Assembly: GCF_024054555.1 (NCBI RefSeq)
Contig: NZ_JAMXLY010000009.1
Span: forward strand, 20,133 to 84,132
Source: Segatella cerevisiae
GTDB lineage: Bacteria > Bacteroidota > Bacteroidia > Bacteroidales > Bacteroidaceae
Reading direction: 5' to 3'
Length of the DNA: 64,000 nt
Positions within the stretch are counted from its first letter, which is position 1; each line of letters opens with the position of its first letter. The notes below the pieces were generated by a model. That model was not told the DNA's origin. It saw only the letters and a program-made list of their open reading frames with translations, and searched no databases. Below, one piece after another: positions 17,482 through 24,392 of this stretch. The position numbers and the translations under genes were made by a program.

Positions 17482-18528
17482 ATGAAAAAACAACTGTTAT
17501 TCCTTTCAGCGTTGCTGTTCTTGAGTCTGACGATTTCTGCTCAGAAAAAGTTTGCGTGTTACGCTGTAGGATTTTACAACCAGGAGAACCTCTTTGATAC
17601 TTGCCACGATGTCGGGAAGAATGATTATGAGTTTCTGCCTAACGGGAGTTATCACTGGGACAAACTCCGTTATACGCACAAGATACACAACATGGCGAGG
17701 GCTTTGGCTGATATCGGGACGGATGTCCTGCCTAAGGTCGGTTGCACGATGATAGGAATGGCAGAGGTGGAGAATGACAATGTCTTGAATGACCTGATCG
17801 CCCAGCCGCCTTTGAAAGCGCGGGGCTACCGCTATATCCATGTCGAAGGTCCTGACCGCCGTGGCATCGACTGTGCCCTGCTCTATAATCCGGCCCTCTA
17901 TAAGATAAGGAATGTCAAACTTGTCCAGTATCATCAGGAGTTGGCTAAGGACAGTGCTTTCAAGACCCGTGGTTTCCTGACGATCAGTGGAGACTTGGCA
18001 GGGGAGCATGTCTCAGTCATCGTCTGCCATTGGCCGAGTCGCTTCAGCGGCAGTTTCTATCGTGAGAGTGCCGGTCGTCAGGTGAAGGCTGTCAAGGATT
18101 CTCTCTTACGGGACGATCCCCAGTGCAAGGTCCTGGTCATGGGGGATATGAATGATGATCCGACGAATGTCAGTATGTTTAAATATTTGGGTGCCAAAGG
18201 TGAGATAGACCAGGTCGGCCCTGATGAGATGTACAACCCATGGTACAATATTCTGGCTAAGGACGGTAAGGGGACATTGAGTTATCAGGGTTCTTGGGAT
18301 CTTTTCGATCAAATCGTGATGACCCCTAACCTACTTAACAAGAAAGGACAGAAGGACTATTCTACATTGAAGTTCTGGAAGAACGAGATAGCCATCAGGG
18401 ATTATCTGGTCCAGCAAACCGGTCCTTATAAAGGCACGCCCAAGCGGACGACTGCCGGAGGTGTCTGGCTGGACGGTTTCAGTGACCATTTTCCCGTCGT
18501 TGCCTATTTCCTGAAAGTGAAAGAATGA
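17482..18528 (+). CDS. Exported endonuclease/exonuclease/phosphatase family protein
   Basis: A 348-residue EEP-fold (DNase I-like) hydrolase with signal peptide MKKQLLFLSALLFLSLTISA. The catalytic motifs occur in order: YNQENLFDT (metal/Asn), GMAEVEN (metal-binding Glu), RRGIDCALLY, VCHWPSR (His), GDMNDDP (Asp/Asn) and SDHFPV (catalytic His). The substrate could be nucleic acid or another phosphodiester. It starts an operon with a UDG-like protein (40 bp gap) and uridine kinase (16 bp gap) and is divergent from the TonB receptor operon, which favours degradation of imported oligonucleotides in the periplasm. Confidence 0.88.
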   Translation: MKKQLLFLSALLFLSLTISAQKKFACYAVGFYNQENLFDTCHDVGKNDYEFLPNGSYHWDKLRYTHKIHNMARALADIGTDVLPKVGCTMIGMAEVENDNVLNDLIAQPPLKARGYRYIHVEGPDRRGIDCALLYNPALYKIRNVKLVQYHQELAKDSAFKTRGFLTISGDLAGEHVSVIVCHWPSRFSGSFYRESAGRQVKAVKDSLLRDDPQCKVLVMGDMNDDPTNVSMFKYLGAKGEIDQVGPDEMYNPWYNILAKDGKGTLSYQGSWDLFDQIVMTPNLLNKKGQKDYSTLKFWKNEIAIRDYLVQQTGPYKGTPKRTTAGGVWLDGFSDHFPVVAYFLKVKE

Positions 18529-18568
18529 GAGGTAAGTTGTTCGAACGATATAATATGGTGGAAGAATA

Positions 18569-19198
18569 ATGAAGCGTTCTGTGAAAAATAATGATGCTGA
18601 TGACGGTGAGGACCTGAAAGAGCCTGAAATAGAATCACACCCTTTTAAACCCTGGTTGCCTGAAGGCGCCCGACTGCTCATGCTGGGGACGTTTCCCCCG
18701 GCACCCAAGAGATGGTGTATGTCTTGGTACTATCCCAATTTTCAGAATGATATGTGGCGCATCTTCGGCCTTCTCTTTTTCAAGGATAAAGGACATTTTG
18801 TCTTGCCTGGCGAGAAGCGTTTTGACCTTCCTGCTATTCAGGACTTCCTGAGACTGCACCATATCGCAATCTTCGATACTGCTTTACGCATCCGCCGGAC
18901 GAAAGGGACGGCGTCTGATAAAGATCTGGAGATCGTAGAACCGACGGATCTGGATGCTTTGCTCCAACATCTTCCTCAGTGCCGCGGCGTATTGACTGCC
19001 GGCCGTCTAGCCACGAAAGTTTTTACGGATCATTTCGGCATCAATGCCAAGGATTTGAAAATGGGAGACTCCATAGCGTTTCCTTTCGAGGACCGGCAGA
19101 TCCGCCTTTACCGTATGCCGAGCAGCAGTCGTGCCTATCCGATGGCTGTAGAGAAGAAAGCGGTTTTCTATAAGAAAATGTTCGATGAAGTGCTTTAG
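18569..19198 (+). CDS. Uracil-DNA glycosylase family protein
   Basis: A 209-residue protein of the UDG superfamily. Motif A is LMLGTFPPAPKRW, the beta1/active-site loop of the mismatch-type enzymes, followed by SWYYPNFQNDMW; motif B is MPSSSRAYP. It has no signal peptide, so it acts in the cytosol on DNA containing uracil or a related lesion. It lacks the four cysteines of the iron-sulfur families 4 and 5. The start ATG follows GGTGGAAGAATA. It lies between the exported EEP nuclease and uridine kinase. Confidence 0.8.
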   Translation: MKRSVKNNDADDGEDLKEPEIESHPFKPWLPEGARLLMLGTFPPAPKRWCMSWYYPNFQNDMWRIFGLLFFKDKGHFVLPGEKRFDLPAIQDFLRLHHIAIFDTALRIRRTKGTASDKDLEIVEPTDLDALLQHLPQCRGVLTAGRLATKVFTDHFGINAKDLKMGDSIAFPFEDRQIRLYRMPSSSRAYPMAVEKKAVFYKKMFDEVL

Positions 19199-19214
19199 AA
19201 TATCTAATGTTTAG

Positions 19215-19868
19215 ATGATGTGGAAGAAGACAACAATTATAGGGATTGCCGGTGGAACCGGAAGTGGAAAAACAACTGTAGTGAAGAAGATTGTCGAAGC
19301 GTTGCCGCCTGACTATGTGGCTGTGGTGCCTCAGGATTCTTATTACAACAGTACTACGGGAATGACAGAGGAGGAGAGACATGCCATCAATTTTGACCAC
19401 CCTGATGCCTTCGACTGGAAACTGCTGATCAAGCAAATCAACGAACTGCGGCATGGCCAGGCTATCGAGCAGCCTACTTATTCTTATCTGAAGTGCAACC
19501 GGTTACCTGAGACGATCCACGTAGAACCGAAACGCGTGATCATCATTGAAGGAATCATGGCTCTTTTGAACAAGAAACTCCGGGATATGATGGATCTGAA
19601 AATCTATGTGGACTGTGATTCCGATGAACGCTTGATCAGAAATATCCAGCGGGATACGATCGACAGAGGGCGGACGGTCTCAATGGTCGTCGACCGCTAT
19701 CTGAAAGTGCTGAAACCGATGCATGAGCAATTTATCGAACCTACCAAGCGGTATGCTGACTTGATCATCCCTGAAGGCGGGGAAAATATCAAGGGCATCA
19801 GCATCTTGTGCAAGTATATCGAAGGTTTGATTCAGGAAGATGAAACTGAAAAGAAAAATCAGGCTTAG
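19215..19868 (+). CDS. udk: Uridine kinase
   Basis: Phosphorylates uridine and cytidine to UMP and CMP in pyrimidine salvage; cytosolic, 217 residues, the usual length. The P-loop is GGTGSGKT near the N-terminus; PQDSYYN, the INFDHPDAFDW substrate loop and RDTIDRGR (lid arginines) are all present. Two adjacent ATG codons begin the frame, so translation may start at 19218. Third gene of the operon with the EEP nuclease and UDG-like gene; a strong terminator follows. Confidence 0.96.
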   Translation: MMWKKTTIIGIAGGTGSGKTTVVKKIVEALPPDYVAVVPQDSYYNSTTGMTEEERHAINFDHPDAFDWKLLIKQINELRHGQAIEQPTYSYLKCNRLPETIHVEPKRVIIIEGIMALLNKKLRDMMDLKIYVDCDSDERLIRNIQRDTIDRGRTVSMVVDRYLKVLKPMHEQFIEPTKRYADLIIPEGGENIKGISILCKYIEGLIQEDETEKKNQA

Positions 19869-19909
19869 GTTGTCTTCGAGGTCAACTGTACCTGTTTGAA
19901 GAGATGCCT

Positions 19910-19953
19910 AAAGCGTTGGAAAATCTGTCTTATTCAGATTTTCCAGCGCTTTT
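19910..19953 (+). terminator. Terminator of the EEP-UDG-udk operon
   Basis: Long hairpin AAAGCG-TTGGAAAATCTG / CAGATTTTCCA-GCGCTTTT with a 7-nt loop and T-rich end. Confidence 0.9.
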
Positions 19954-20026
19954 CTATTCTTACAGGACTATCATAATTTACGGGTAAGGTCATTTTCCAT
20001 TCTCCCACAAGGGTGAGAGCAGTGAG

Positions 20027-20704
20027 TCAGACTTTGCCCGTCTTCTCGTCCGTCTGCTCTGAATCCTTCTTTTCCGTCTGGTCAGGGCTGTCGGTCTGAG
20101 GATGGTAGCGCTGGGCATTTTGGTCAAACTCTTTCTTGCAACGGGCTGCCTTGATGGAATTGATACATTCTATTACACCGTAAAGGATCATACACCATCC
20201 GATGACCAGTAGAGGTGCTGTGGCTATGGCTGAAGGTTTGATCAAAGCGATTAGACCGACGATCAGGATGATGGAAGGGAAGATCCAGAATCCTGCTCCG
20301 ACCTTCGCATATTTCCTGACTGCTGCAAGATTGACAAACTGGTTGACGGCGCCCATGATCAGGATGATTGCGAAGATGATGGTCAGGGCTGTAATGAAGT
20401 TGTCTGGAATGAGGGCCAGTATGATACCGAGGACGATGCTGCCTATTCCCACGATCGGAAAGAAGGGTTTCTGACCCGTGATTTGATTGCCATCAGCATC
20501 GTAGATGATGGCTTCTGAGGCGTGTTTTTTCTCACCGAAATAGGTGGCAATGGAGATGACTCCTGAGATCAGGAACAGTACGCCGATGATGATCGTTATC
20601 CACGTGAGGGTCTCGTTGCGGAACCTTACCAGTAGAACACCTACGATTACAGCGATGATAGCTCTGAAGAAATGACTTTGTAACAGTTTTTTTGATTTAT
20701 CCAT
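20027..20704 (-). CDS. DUF308/HdeD-like integral membrane protein
   Basis: About 225 residues; I prefer the start at 20704 (MDKSKKLLQ), because the 12 codons upstream do not look like part of the first helix. Six hydrophobic segments come as pairs with short loops, as in HdeD/DUF308 proteins, and the C-terminus is a long hydrophilic acidic/Lys tail (DQTEKKDSEQTDEKTGKV). HdeD is linked to acid resistance in E. coli; the role here is unknown. A minus-strand -7 box (TAACTTTG, 20774-20781) supports independent transcription, divergent from the phosphatase gene. Confidence 0.8.
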   Translation of the reverse strand: MDKSKKLLQSHFFRAIIAVIVGVLLVRFRNETLTWITIIIGVLFLISGVISIATYFGEKKHASEAIIYDADGNQITGQKPFFPIVGIGSIVLGIILALIPDNFITALTIIFAIILIMGAVNQFVNLAAVRKYAKVGAGFWIFPSIILIVGLIALIKPSAIATAPLLVIGWCMILYGVIECINSIKAARCKKEFDQNAQRYHPQTDSPDQTEKKDSEQTDEKTGKV

Positions 20705-20773
20705 GATGATTGCAGGTCTGGCTGCCTTTATGATTTTCAATATATTGGTATCTCATATCGTATACCGTTCTTG

Positions 20774-20781
20774 CAAAGTTA
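20774..20781 (-). promoter_or_regulatory. Predicted -7 box of the DUF308 gene
   Basis: Minus strand TAACTTTG, exact TAnnTTTG, about 70 bp upstream of the chosen start. Confidence 0.5.
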
Positions 20782-20823
20782 CTAAAAATCATGGTTTATT
20801 GCCCTCTTCTCTCGCTTTTTTAT

Positions 20824-20831
20824 TATTTTTG
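20824..20831 (+). promoter_or_regulatory. Predicted -7 box of the histidine phosphatase gene
   Basis: TATTTTTG, exact TAnnTTTG, 17 bp before the ATG at 20849. Confidence 0.5.
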
Positions 20832-20848
20832 CATTCAAAATCAGAAAA

Positions 20849-21358
20849 ATGACTACATTATATTTAGTCCGCCATGGCGAAACGGTAGCTAATGCTGCAC
20901 AAATCCTGCAAGGACAACGTCAGGGACAGTTGAATGAAAACGGCATCAGACAGGCCGAGGAAACGCGTGATCGGTTGCTGAAGACTCCTATCGATGCGTT
21001 TGTATCGAGTGATCTGAAACGCGCGATAGATACGTGTAAGATTATTGCCAAACCCCATGGCGTCGAGACTGTGGTGACGACTCCTCTGTTGAGGGAACGG
21101 GACTGGGGGAGTTTTACAGACTGTTTCATCCCGGACCTGAAGGGCAAGGACTGGCCGGAAGATATAGAATCCCTGGAGAGCCTGAAATCACGTGCACGTG
21201 ATTTTCTGACTTGGGTGAAAGAGACGTATCCTGATCAAACGGTTCTTTGTGTGGGACATGGCATCATCAATAAGGCTATCCAGAGTGTCTTTTACGGAAA
21301 GCAGATGAAAGATATCCCTAAAATGGGGAATGCGGAAGTGAGGATCCTCAAACTTTGA
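20849..21358 (+). CDS. Histidine phosphatase (phosphoglycerate-mutase-like) family protein
   Basis: A 169-residue cytosolic phosphatase of the branch-1 histidine phosphatase superfamily. The phosphoacceptor motif LVRHGET is at residues 6-12, the second Arg lies in SSDLKRAIDT, the acid/base Glu in LRERDWG and the second catalytic His in CVGHGI. It is shorter than classical phosphoglycerate mutase (~230-250), so a small-molecule phosphatase such as an alpha-ribazole-phosphatase-like enzyme is more likely; the substrate cannot be told from sequence. Confidence 0.9.
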   Translation: MTTLYLVRHGETVANAAQILQGQRQGQLNENGIRQAEETRDRLLKTPIDAFVSSDLKRAIDTCKIIAKPHGVETVVTTPLLRERDWGSFTDCFIPDLKGKDWPEDIESLESLKSRARDFLTWVKETYPDQTVLCVGHGIINKAIQSVFYGKQMKDIPKMGNAEVRILKL

Positions 21359-21369
21359 GATATTGATAG

Positions 21370-21399
21370 ACCGGCAGAATATTCGGATAGCCGGTTTTC
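21370..21399 (+). terminator. Terminator of the histidine phosphatase gene
   Basis: ACCGGC / GCCGGT stem with 14-nt loop followed by TTTTCTT. Confidence 0.65.
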
Positions 21400-21410
21400 T
21401 TATAGGCCTA

Positions 21411-21451
21411 TAAAAACTGACAGCGTGACGACCATCTCGGCCATCACGCTG
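21411..21451 (-). terminator. Terminator of the Gly/Ser-rich protein gene
   Basis: CAGCGTGA / TCACGCTG stem; the minus-strand side is followed by TCAGTTTTTATAG. Confidence 0.7.
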
Positions 21452-21522
21452 CTTCTTATAACTCTTTAATTTCCCTGAAAACTACATTAATAAATATAGT
21501 GTTATTTTACTTGATTTCTGAA

Positions 21523-22461
21523 TTAACGGTGTCCTCCGAATGAACCTCCACCAAAGGAACCTTTGCTGTGTCCACCACCGAAACCTCCGCCGGAGCTTTT
21601 GCTACTGCTATGAGAGCCAAAACTGCCGCTGCCGAAAGAACGGTTGGAAGGAGCACTTGTCCGTGAGCGGGATGACCCGAAAGTGGAACTGTTTCCAGAA
21701 TTGGAGCGAGGGGTAAAAGTCCGCTTCGGTGTAGAATTGCTGTTCGTGAAAGAACGGCCACTCCCGAATACGCTGTTGCTGTTGCGCTTGACAGTTGTGC
21801 GGGTACTGCTCTGTCTGCCGAAGACATTACTGTTGATATGAGTGCGGGTGTTTTGAGCCTCATCCATAGAACCGAAAGTCCCATTGTTTTGATAACTTGC
21901 ATTTCTGGAGCCCATGTTCCCGAACACTCTTCCGCTGCCATAGTCCCCGCGATTGAAAGCATCTCTCATTCCTGACTGTCTGCCATAATTGCGGTTGATA
22001 TACGGTCTGTTGCGGTACCAACTCCTGCCGCCATTGTTTCTCCAACTGTGTCCGCCACGATAGTTGACGATGAATGTAGGAGAACCGAAGTAATAGAAGT
22101 CACGACGCGGATAACGGGCGTAGACTCTGAAGTGCCAATAACCACCGTTCCAGTAAAGTGGACGATAGAAATAGAGGGAGCTGAGATAATTGTTGTATTG
22201 CCAGTCGAGCAGGATATAACTCAGATCCTGATTCCGCTCTCTCCAGTATGTGCCGTAAAGGTCATCATAGTTGTCTATGCTCATCAGATAATCTAAATTG
22301 ACTTCGTATGCGGCTTGATATTGTTCATCTGTCAAATTCAATTCATAGGCCATCTTATCTGTCAGAAAGAGCGCCTGGTCTCTGGCTTGCTCATAACTCA
22401 TGGCACTTATTGTACCGGTGAAGGTGAAGAGTGCCACAAGGGCTATAATTATTCTTTTCAT
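21523..22461 (-). CDS. Exported protein with Arg/Asn/Tyr- and Gly/Ser-rich low-complexity C-terminus
   Basis: A 312-residue protein with signal peptide MKRIIIALVALFTFTGTISA. Residues 21-90 are helical and acidic (LTDKMAYELNLTDEQYQAAYEVN), recalling the short LTDEQ-type modules of envelope stress proteins. The rest is low complexity: RNR/NYGRQ repeats, then Ser/Gly/Arg (FGSGSFGSHSSSKSSGGGFGGG) and an end rich in GGGH and SFGG. I do not recognise the family. The composition suggests a disordered surface or periplasmic protein. It is transcribed alone and a terminator follows. Confidence 0.75.
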   Translation of the reverse strand: MKRIIIALVALFTFTGTISAMSYEQARDQALFLTDKMAYELNLTDEQYQAAYEVNLDYLMSIDNYDDLYGTYWRERNQDLSYILLDWQYNNYLSSLYFYRPLYWNGGYWHFRVYARYPRRDFYYFGSPTFIVNYRGGHSWRNNGGRSWYRNRPYINRNYGRQSGMRDAFNRGDYGSGRVFGNMGSRNASYQNNGTFGSMDEAQNTRTHINSNVFGRQSSTRTTVKRNSNSVFGSGRSFTNSNSTPKRTFTPRSNSGNSSTFGSSRSRTSAPSNRSFGSGSFGSHSSSKSSGGGFGGGHSKGSFGGGSFGGHR

Positions 22462-22740
22462 AATAGTATGCTTTTAATGTCCCTTTGTTAGTGGCAAAGG
22501 TAAATGAAAAAATGTACTTTTAACAAGGTTTTTCCCTAAAGAAAAAGGGGAAAATCCCTATTATGGAATGGTCCGGGGAATATCTGAAGACAACTCCTGT
22601 GCCACTGTGAGACATTTATCTTCTGACCTTGTACCACTCGGATAGACCAATTAATCATCTCGCGTGTTCCTGTCAGGTGAGCTTCTGTCTTGTCAGATTG
22701 AAGGAAAATGGATGAAAATGTGGAAATAAGCAGAAAATAT
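22462..22740. other. Gene-free region between the Gly/Ser-rich gene and tmRNA
   Basis: No coding frame. The left end must hold the minus-strand promoter of the Gly/Ser-rich protein gene (GCAAAGG near 22494 would read CCTTTGC); the right end runs into the tmRNA promoter. Nothing else recognised. Confidence 0.4.
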
Positions 22741-22771
22741 TTTGTTAATCCATTTTTTGGTTTTATATTTG
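22741..22771 (+). promoter_or_regulatory. Promoter of tmRNA
   Basis: TTTG at 22741-22744, exactly 19 bp, TATATTTG at 22764-22771: a textbook Bacteroidota sigma-ABfr promoter, 13 bp before the mature tmRNA 5' end. Confidence 0.85.
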
Positions 22772-22784
22772 CACCACTATCTTT

Positions 22785-23183
22785 GGGGCTGTTCTGGATT
22801 TGACGGCAAGACGAGATGGTATGTAAGCATGCGGAGCCTCGTTGGCTAGCTCCTAAATCTGAGTGAACAAAAAATTAATTGGCGAAAACAATTACGCTCT
22901 CGCTGCCTAATCGAAGTATAGTAGATTACTGGCTCAATCCCGTCACTAGGTGATGGGACGAGACATCGCTCAAGGGATGTTGTTCCGAATCTTCTTGATC
23001 AAGCGGTGCAGGTAAATCGGAAATAGTTTTGGCAGGCCTCGCTGCCGGAATGAAATTTTTAGAGGATAAGGTTGCAGTTGGTGGTCCAGGTCTTGCTGCA
23101 ACACGAAAATGAAGGCTGGAATAAACATGTAGAAAGCATATGGTTTCCTTGTTCGGACGCGGGTTCAAATCCCGCCAGCTCCA
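22785..23183 (+). ncRNA. ssrA: Transfer-messenger RNA (tmRNA)
   Basis: Trans-translation RNA that rescues stalled ribosomes. The tRNA-like ends are visible: 5' GGGGCTGTTCTGGATTTGAC and 3' GGGTTCAAATCCCGCCAGCTCC, where GGGGCTG pairs with CAGCTCC and A23183 is the discriminator. CCA is not encoded. The tag frame starts at GGC (22881) and reads GENNYALAA followed by TAA (22908-22910), the typical Bacteroidota tag; the resume alanine is carried by the charged tRNA-like domain. Confidence 0.97.
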
Positions 23184-23199
23184 CAAGTTGAAAGAAGAG

Positions 23200-23240
23200 A
23201 CGGAGAAATGTTCTGATAAGGAATCTTTCTCCGTTTTGCT
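23200..23240 (+). terminator. Terminator of tmRNA
   Basis: ACGGAGAAA / TTTCTCCGT stem followed by TTTGCTTTT. Confidence 0.8.
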
Positions 23241-23255
23241 TTTAGGGCATCAGAC

Positions 23256-23708
23256 CTATTCTTTTTGCTTGCCAATTATTTTTATATATTCAGGTGTAAT
23301 AGGGGATAACGCATATTTGTATCTTGTCATATCGTTATCACCATATTCGCCCAATCTGGAATACACGATAAATTCCTGGGAGGTCAATTTTATAATATCC
23401 CAATAAGAAATTCCTCCGAAGAAAATGACATTAAAGTTCTTGTCATAAAAAGCCCATCTTCCGTTTCGTTTTGAGATATTATATCCTTTTCCATTGGAAG
23501 TTAAAGTCGTGCATTTATAGGTGCCATTCCGTGAGAAATCATATAAACATGTGGTCGTATCTCCGTCTTGTGACTTGTAGGATTCTCCAACCCAAGTCGT
23601 GTCACAGATTAAAGATACTCTAGTATTGTCAGAATAATCATTGTCGTCCAATTGACTACAACTATAAATAAGGAGCAGTATACATGTGAGTTTCAAGATC
23701 GATTTCAT
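23256..23708 (-). CDS. Small lipoprotein, function unknown
   Basis: A 150-residue lipoprotein (lipobox LIYSC, Cys 17). The mature part begins with an acidic Asp/Asn segment, then a lipocalin-like pattern (DTTWVGESYKS ... YDFSRNGTYKCTT ... NGRWAFYDKNFNVIFFGG) seen in many small Bacteroidota lipoproteins. No specific function is known. It is transcribed towards tmRNA and its stop lies just beyond the tmRNA terminator. Base composition is more AT-rich than the surrounding housekeeping genes, as in the accessory region to its right. Confidence 0.7.
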   Translation of the reverse strand: MKSILKLTCILLLIYSCSQLDDNDYSDNTRVSLICDTTWVGESYKSQDGDTTTCLYDFSRNGTYKCTTLTSNGKGYNISKRNGRWAFYDKNFNVIFFGGISYWDIIKLTSQEFIVYSRLGEYGDNDMTRYKYALSPITPEYIKIIGKQKE

Positions 23709-23841
23709 CTTCTTTCTTTTATGTACTTGTAAATATACTTATTTTTAAATATATGCGCCAAATATATTATAGTTTTTAACTAAGTTCTAAAAGGATGAAG
23801 TGGGATTTATGCTTCTTATTCTTTTGTTTGTCGGCATTTTT

Positions 23842-23885
23842 ATGGCTTCAGTTCCTGTAATTCTCATGGCTTTAGTTCCTGTAAT
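23842..23885. repeat. Two-copy direct repeat, 24-bp period
   Basis: ATGGCTTCAGTTCCTGTAAT at 23842-23861 and ATGGCTTTAGTTCCTGTAAT at 23866-23885, one mismatch. Confidence 0.8.
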
Positions 23886-24080
23886 AGTAATGTGACTTGA
23901 ACCACTGTGCGCGATTTTATATAGCACATCGAAGTTATTTCCCGCTTTGGAAATATTAATGGGAATGCAAAAACCTTTTCTTAGTATTTTAGTGCACGGG
24001 GGACTTCTCCGTCAGGACAGACAGCTTAAAGTGCATATAGTTATTAAGTATAAGAGAATGTTTCTGAGTGGATTGCTCTT

Positions 24081-24167
24081 CATTAGATATTTTTGCGTAT
24101 ATACGCATTTTTGTCCAAAGTAAATGCTGTTTGAGTAATAATCTTGAAAATTTTACCTCAACAAACT
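24081..24167 (+). repeat. Left copy of the ~87-bp direct repeat flanking the hsd locus
   Basis: Begins CATTAGATATTTTTGCG and ends ACCTCAACAAACT. It matches 31314-31399 in the same orientation with six substitutions and one 1-bp indel (about 92% identity). It contains a perfect 14-bp palindrome, TGCGTATATACGCA, at 24094-24107. Confidence 0.9.
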
Positions 24168-24294
24168 ATTGATATAGAAATTGCTTTCTTTTGAATTTGT
24201 CTTAATCACGTTCTTTAACCGGTAACAACCATCCTTAGTTTTCAGGATAGTTGTGAAGGGTTAAGAATATCTTTCTGACCTATTTATCGAAAAT

Positions 24295-24337
24295 GTGCTT
24301 CCTTCTATGACAGGAGGCGCACTTTAGGTATTTTTTG
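24295..24337 (+). terminator. Orphan terminator-like hairpin upstream of hsdM
   Basis: GTGCTTCCT / AGGAGGCGCAC stem followed by TTTAGGTATTTTTTG. No plus-strand gene lies directly upstream, so it may be a relic of a lost gene or shield hsdM from read-through. Confidence 0.5.
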
Positions 24338-24392
24338 TTTTCACCTTTAAATAAAATTTCGTAAATTCGCAGCACAAATACCTATTTTTAGT

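Larger units (their letters stand above)
23709..24392 (+). other. Gene-free left flank of the restriction-modification locus
   Basis: No coding frame found. Within it are a two-copy 24-bp-period repeat (23842-23885), the left copy of the ~87-bp direct repeat (24081-24167), a hairpin with ACAACCATCCT / AGGATAGTTGT arms (about 24225-24256) and a terminator-like hairpin (24295-24337). The sequence looks like eroded accessory DNA. Confidence 0.5.

Noticed and set aside
21507..21962. 151-codon minus-strand Ala/Ser/Val-rich frame
   Set aside because: Alternative frame of the Gly/Ser-rich protein gene; no start signal or family match.
22926..23186. 86-codon minus-strand frame containing WRDLNPRP
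   Set aside because: It is the complement of the tmRNA gene; this peptide is a well-known artefact of reading through tRNA-like 3' ends.
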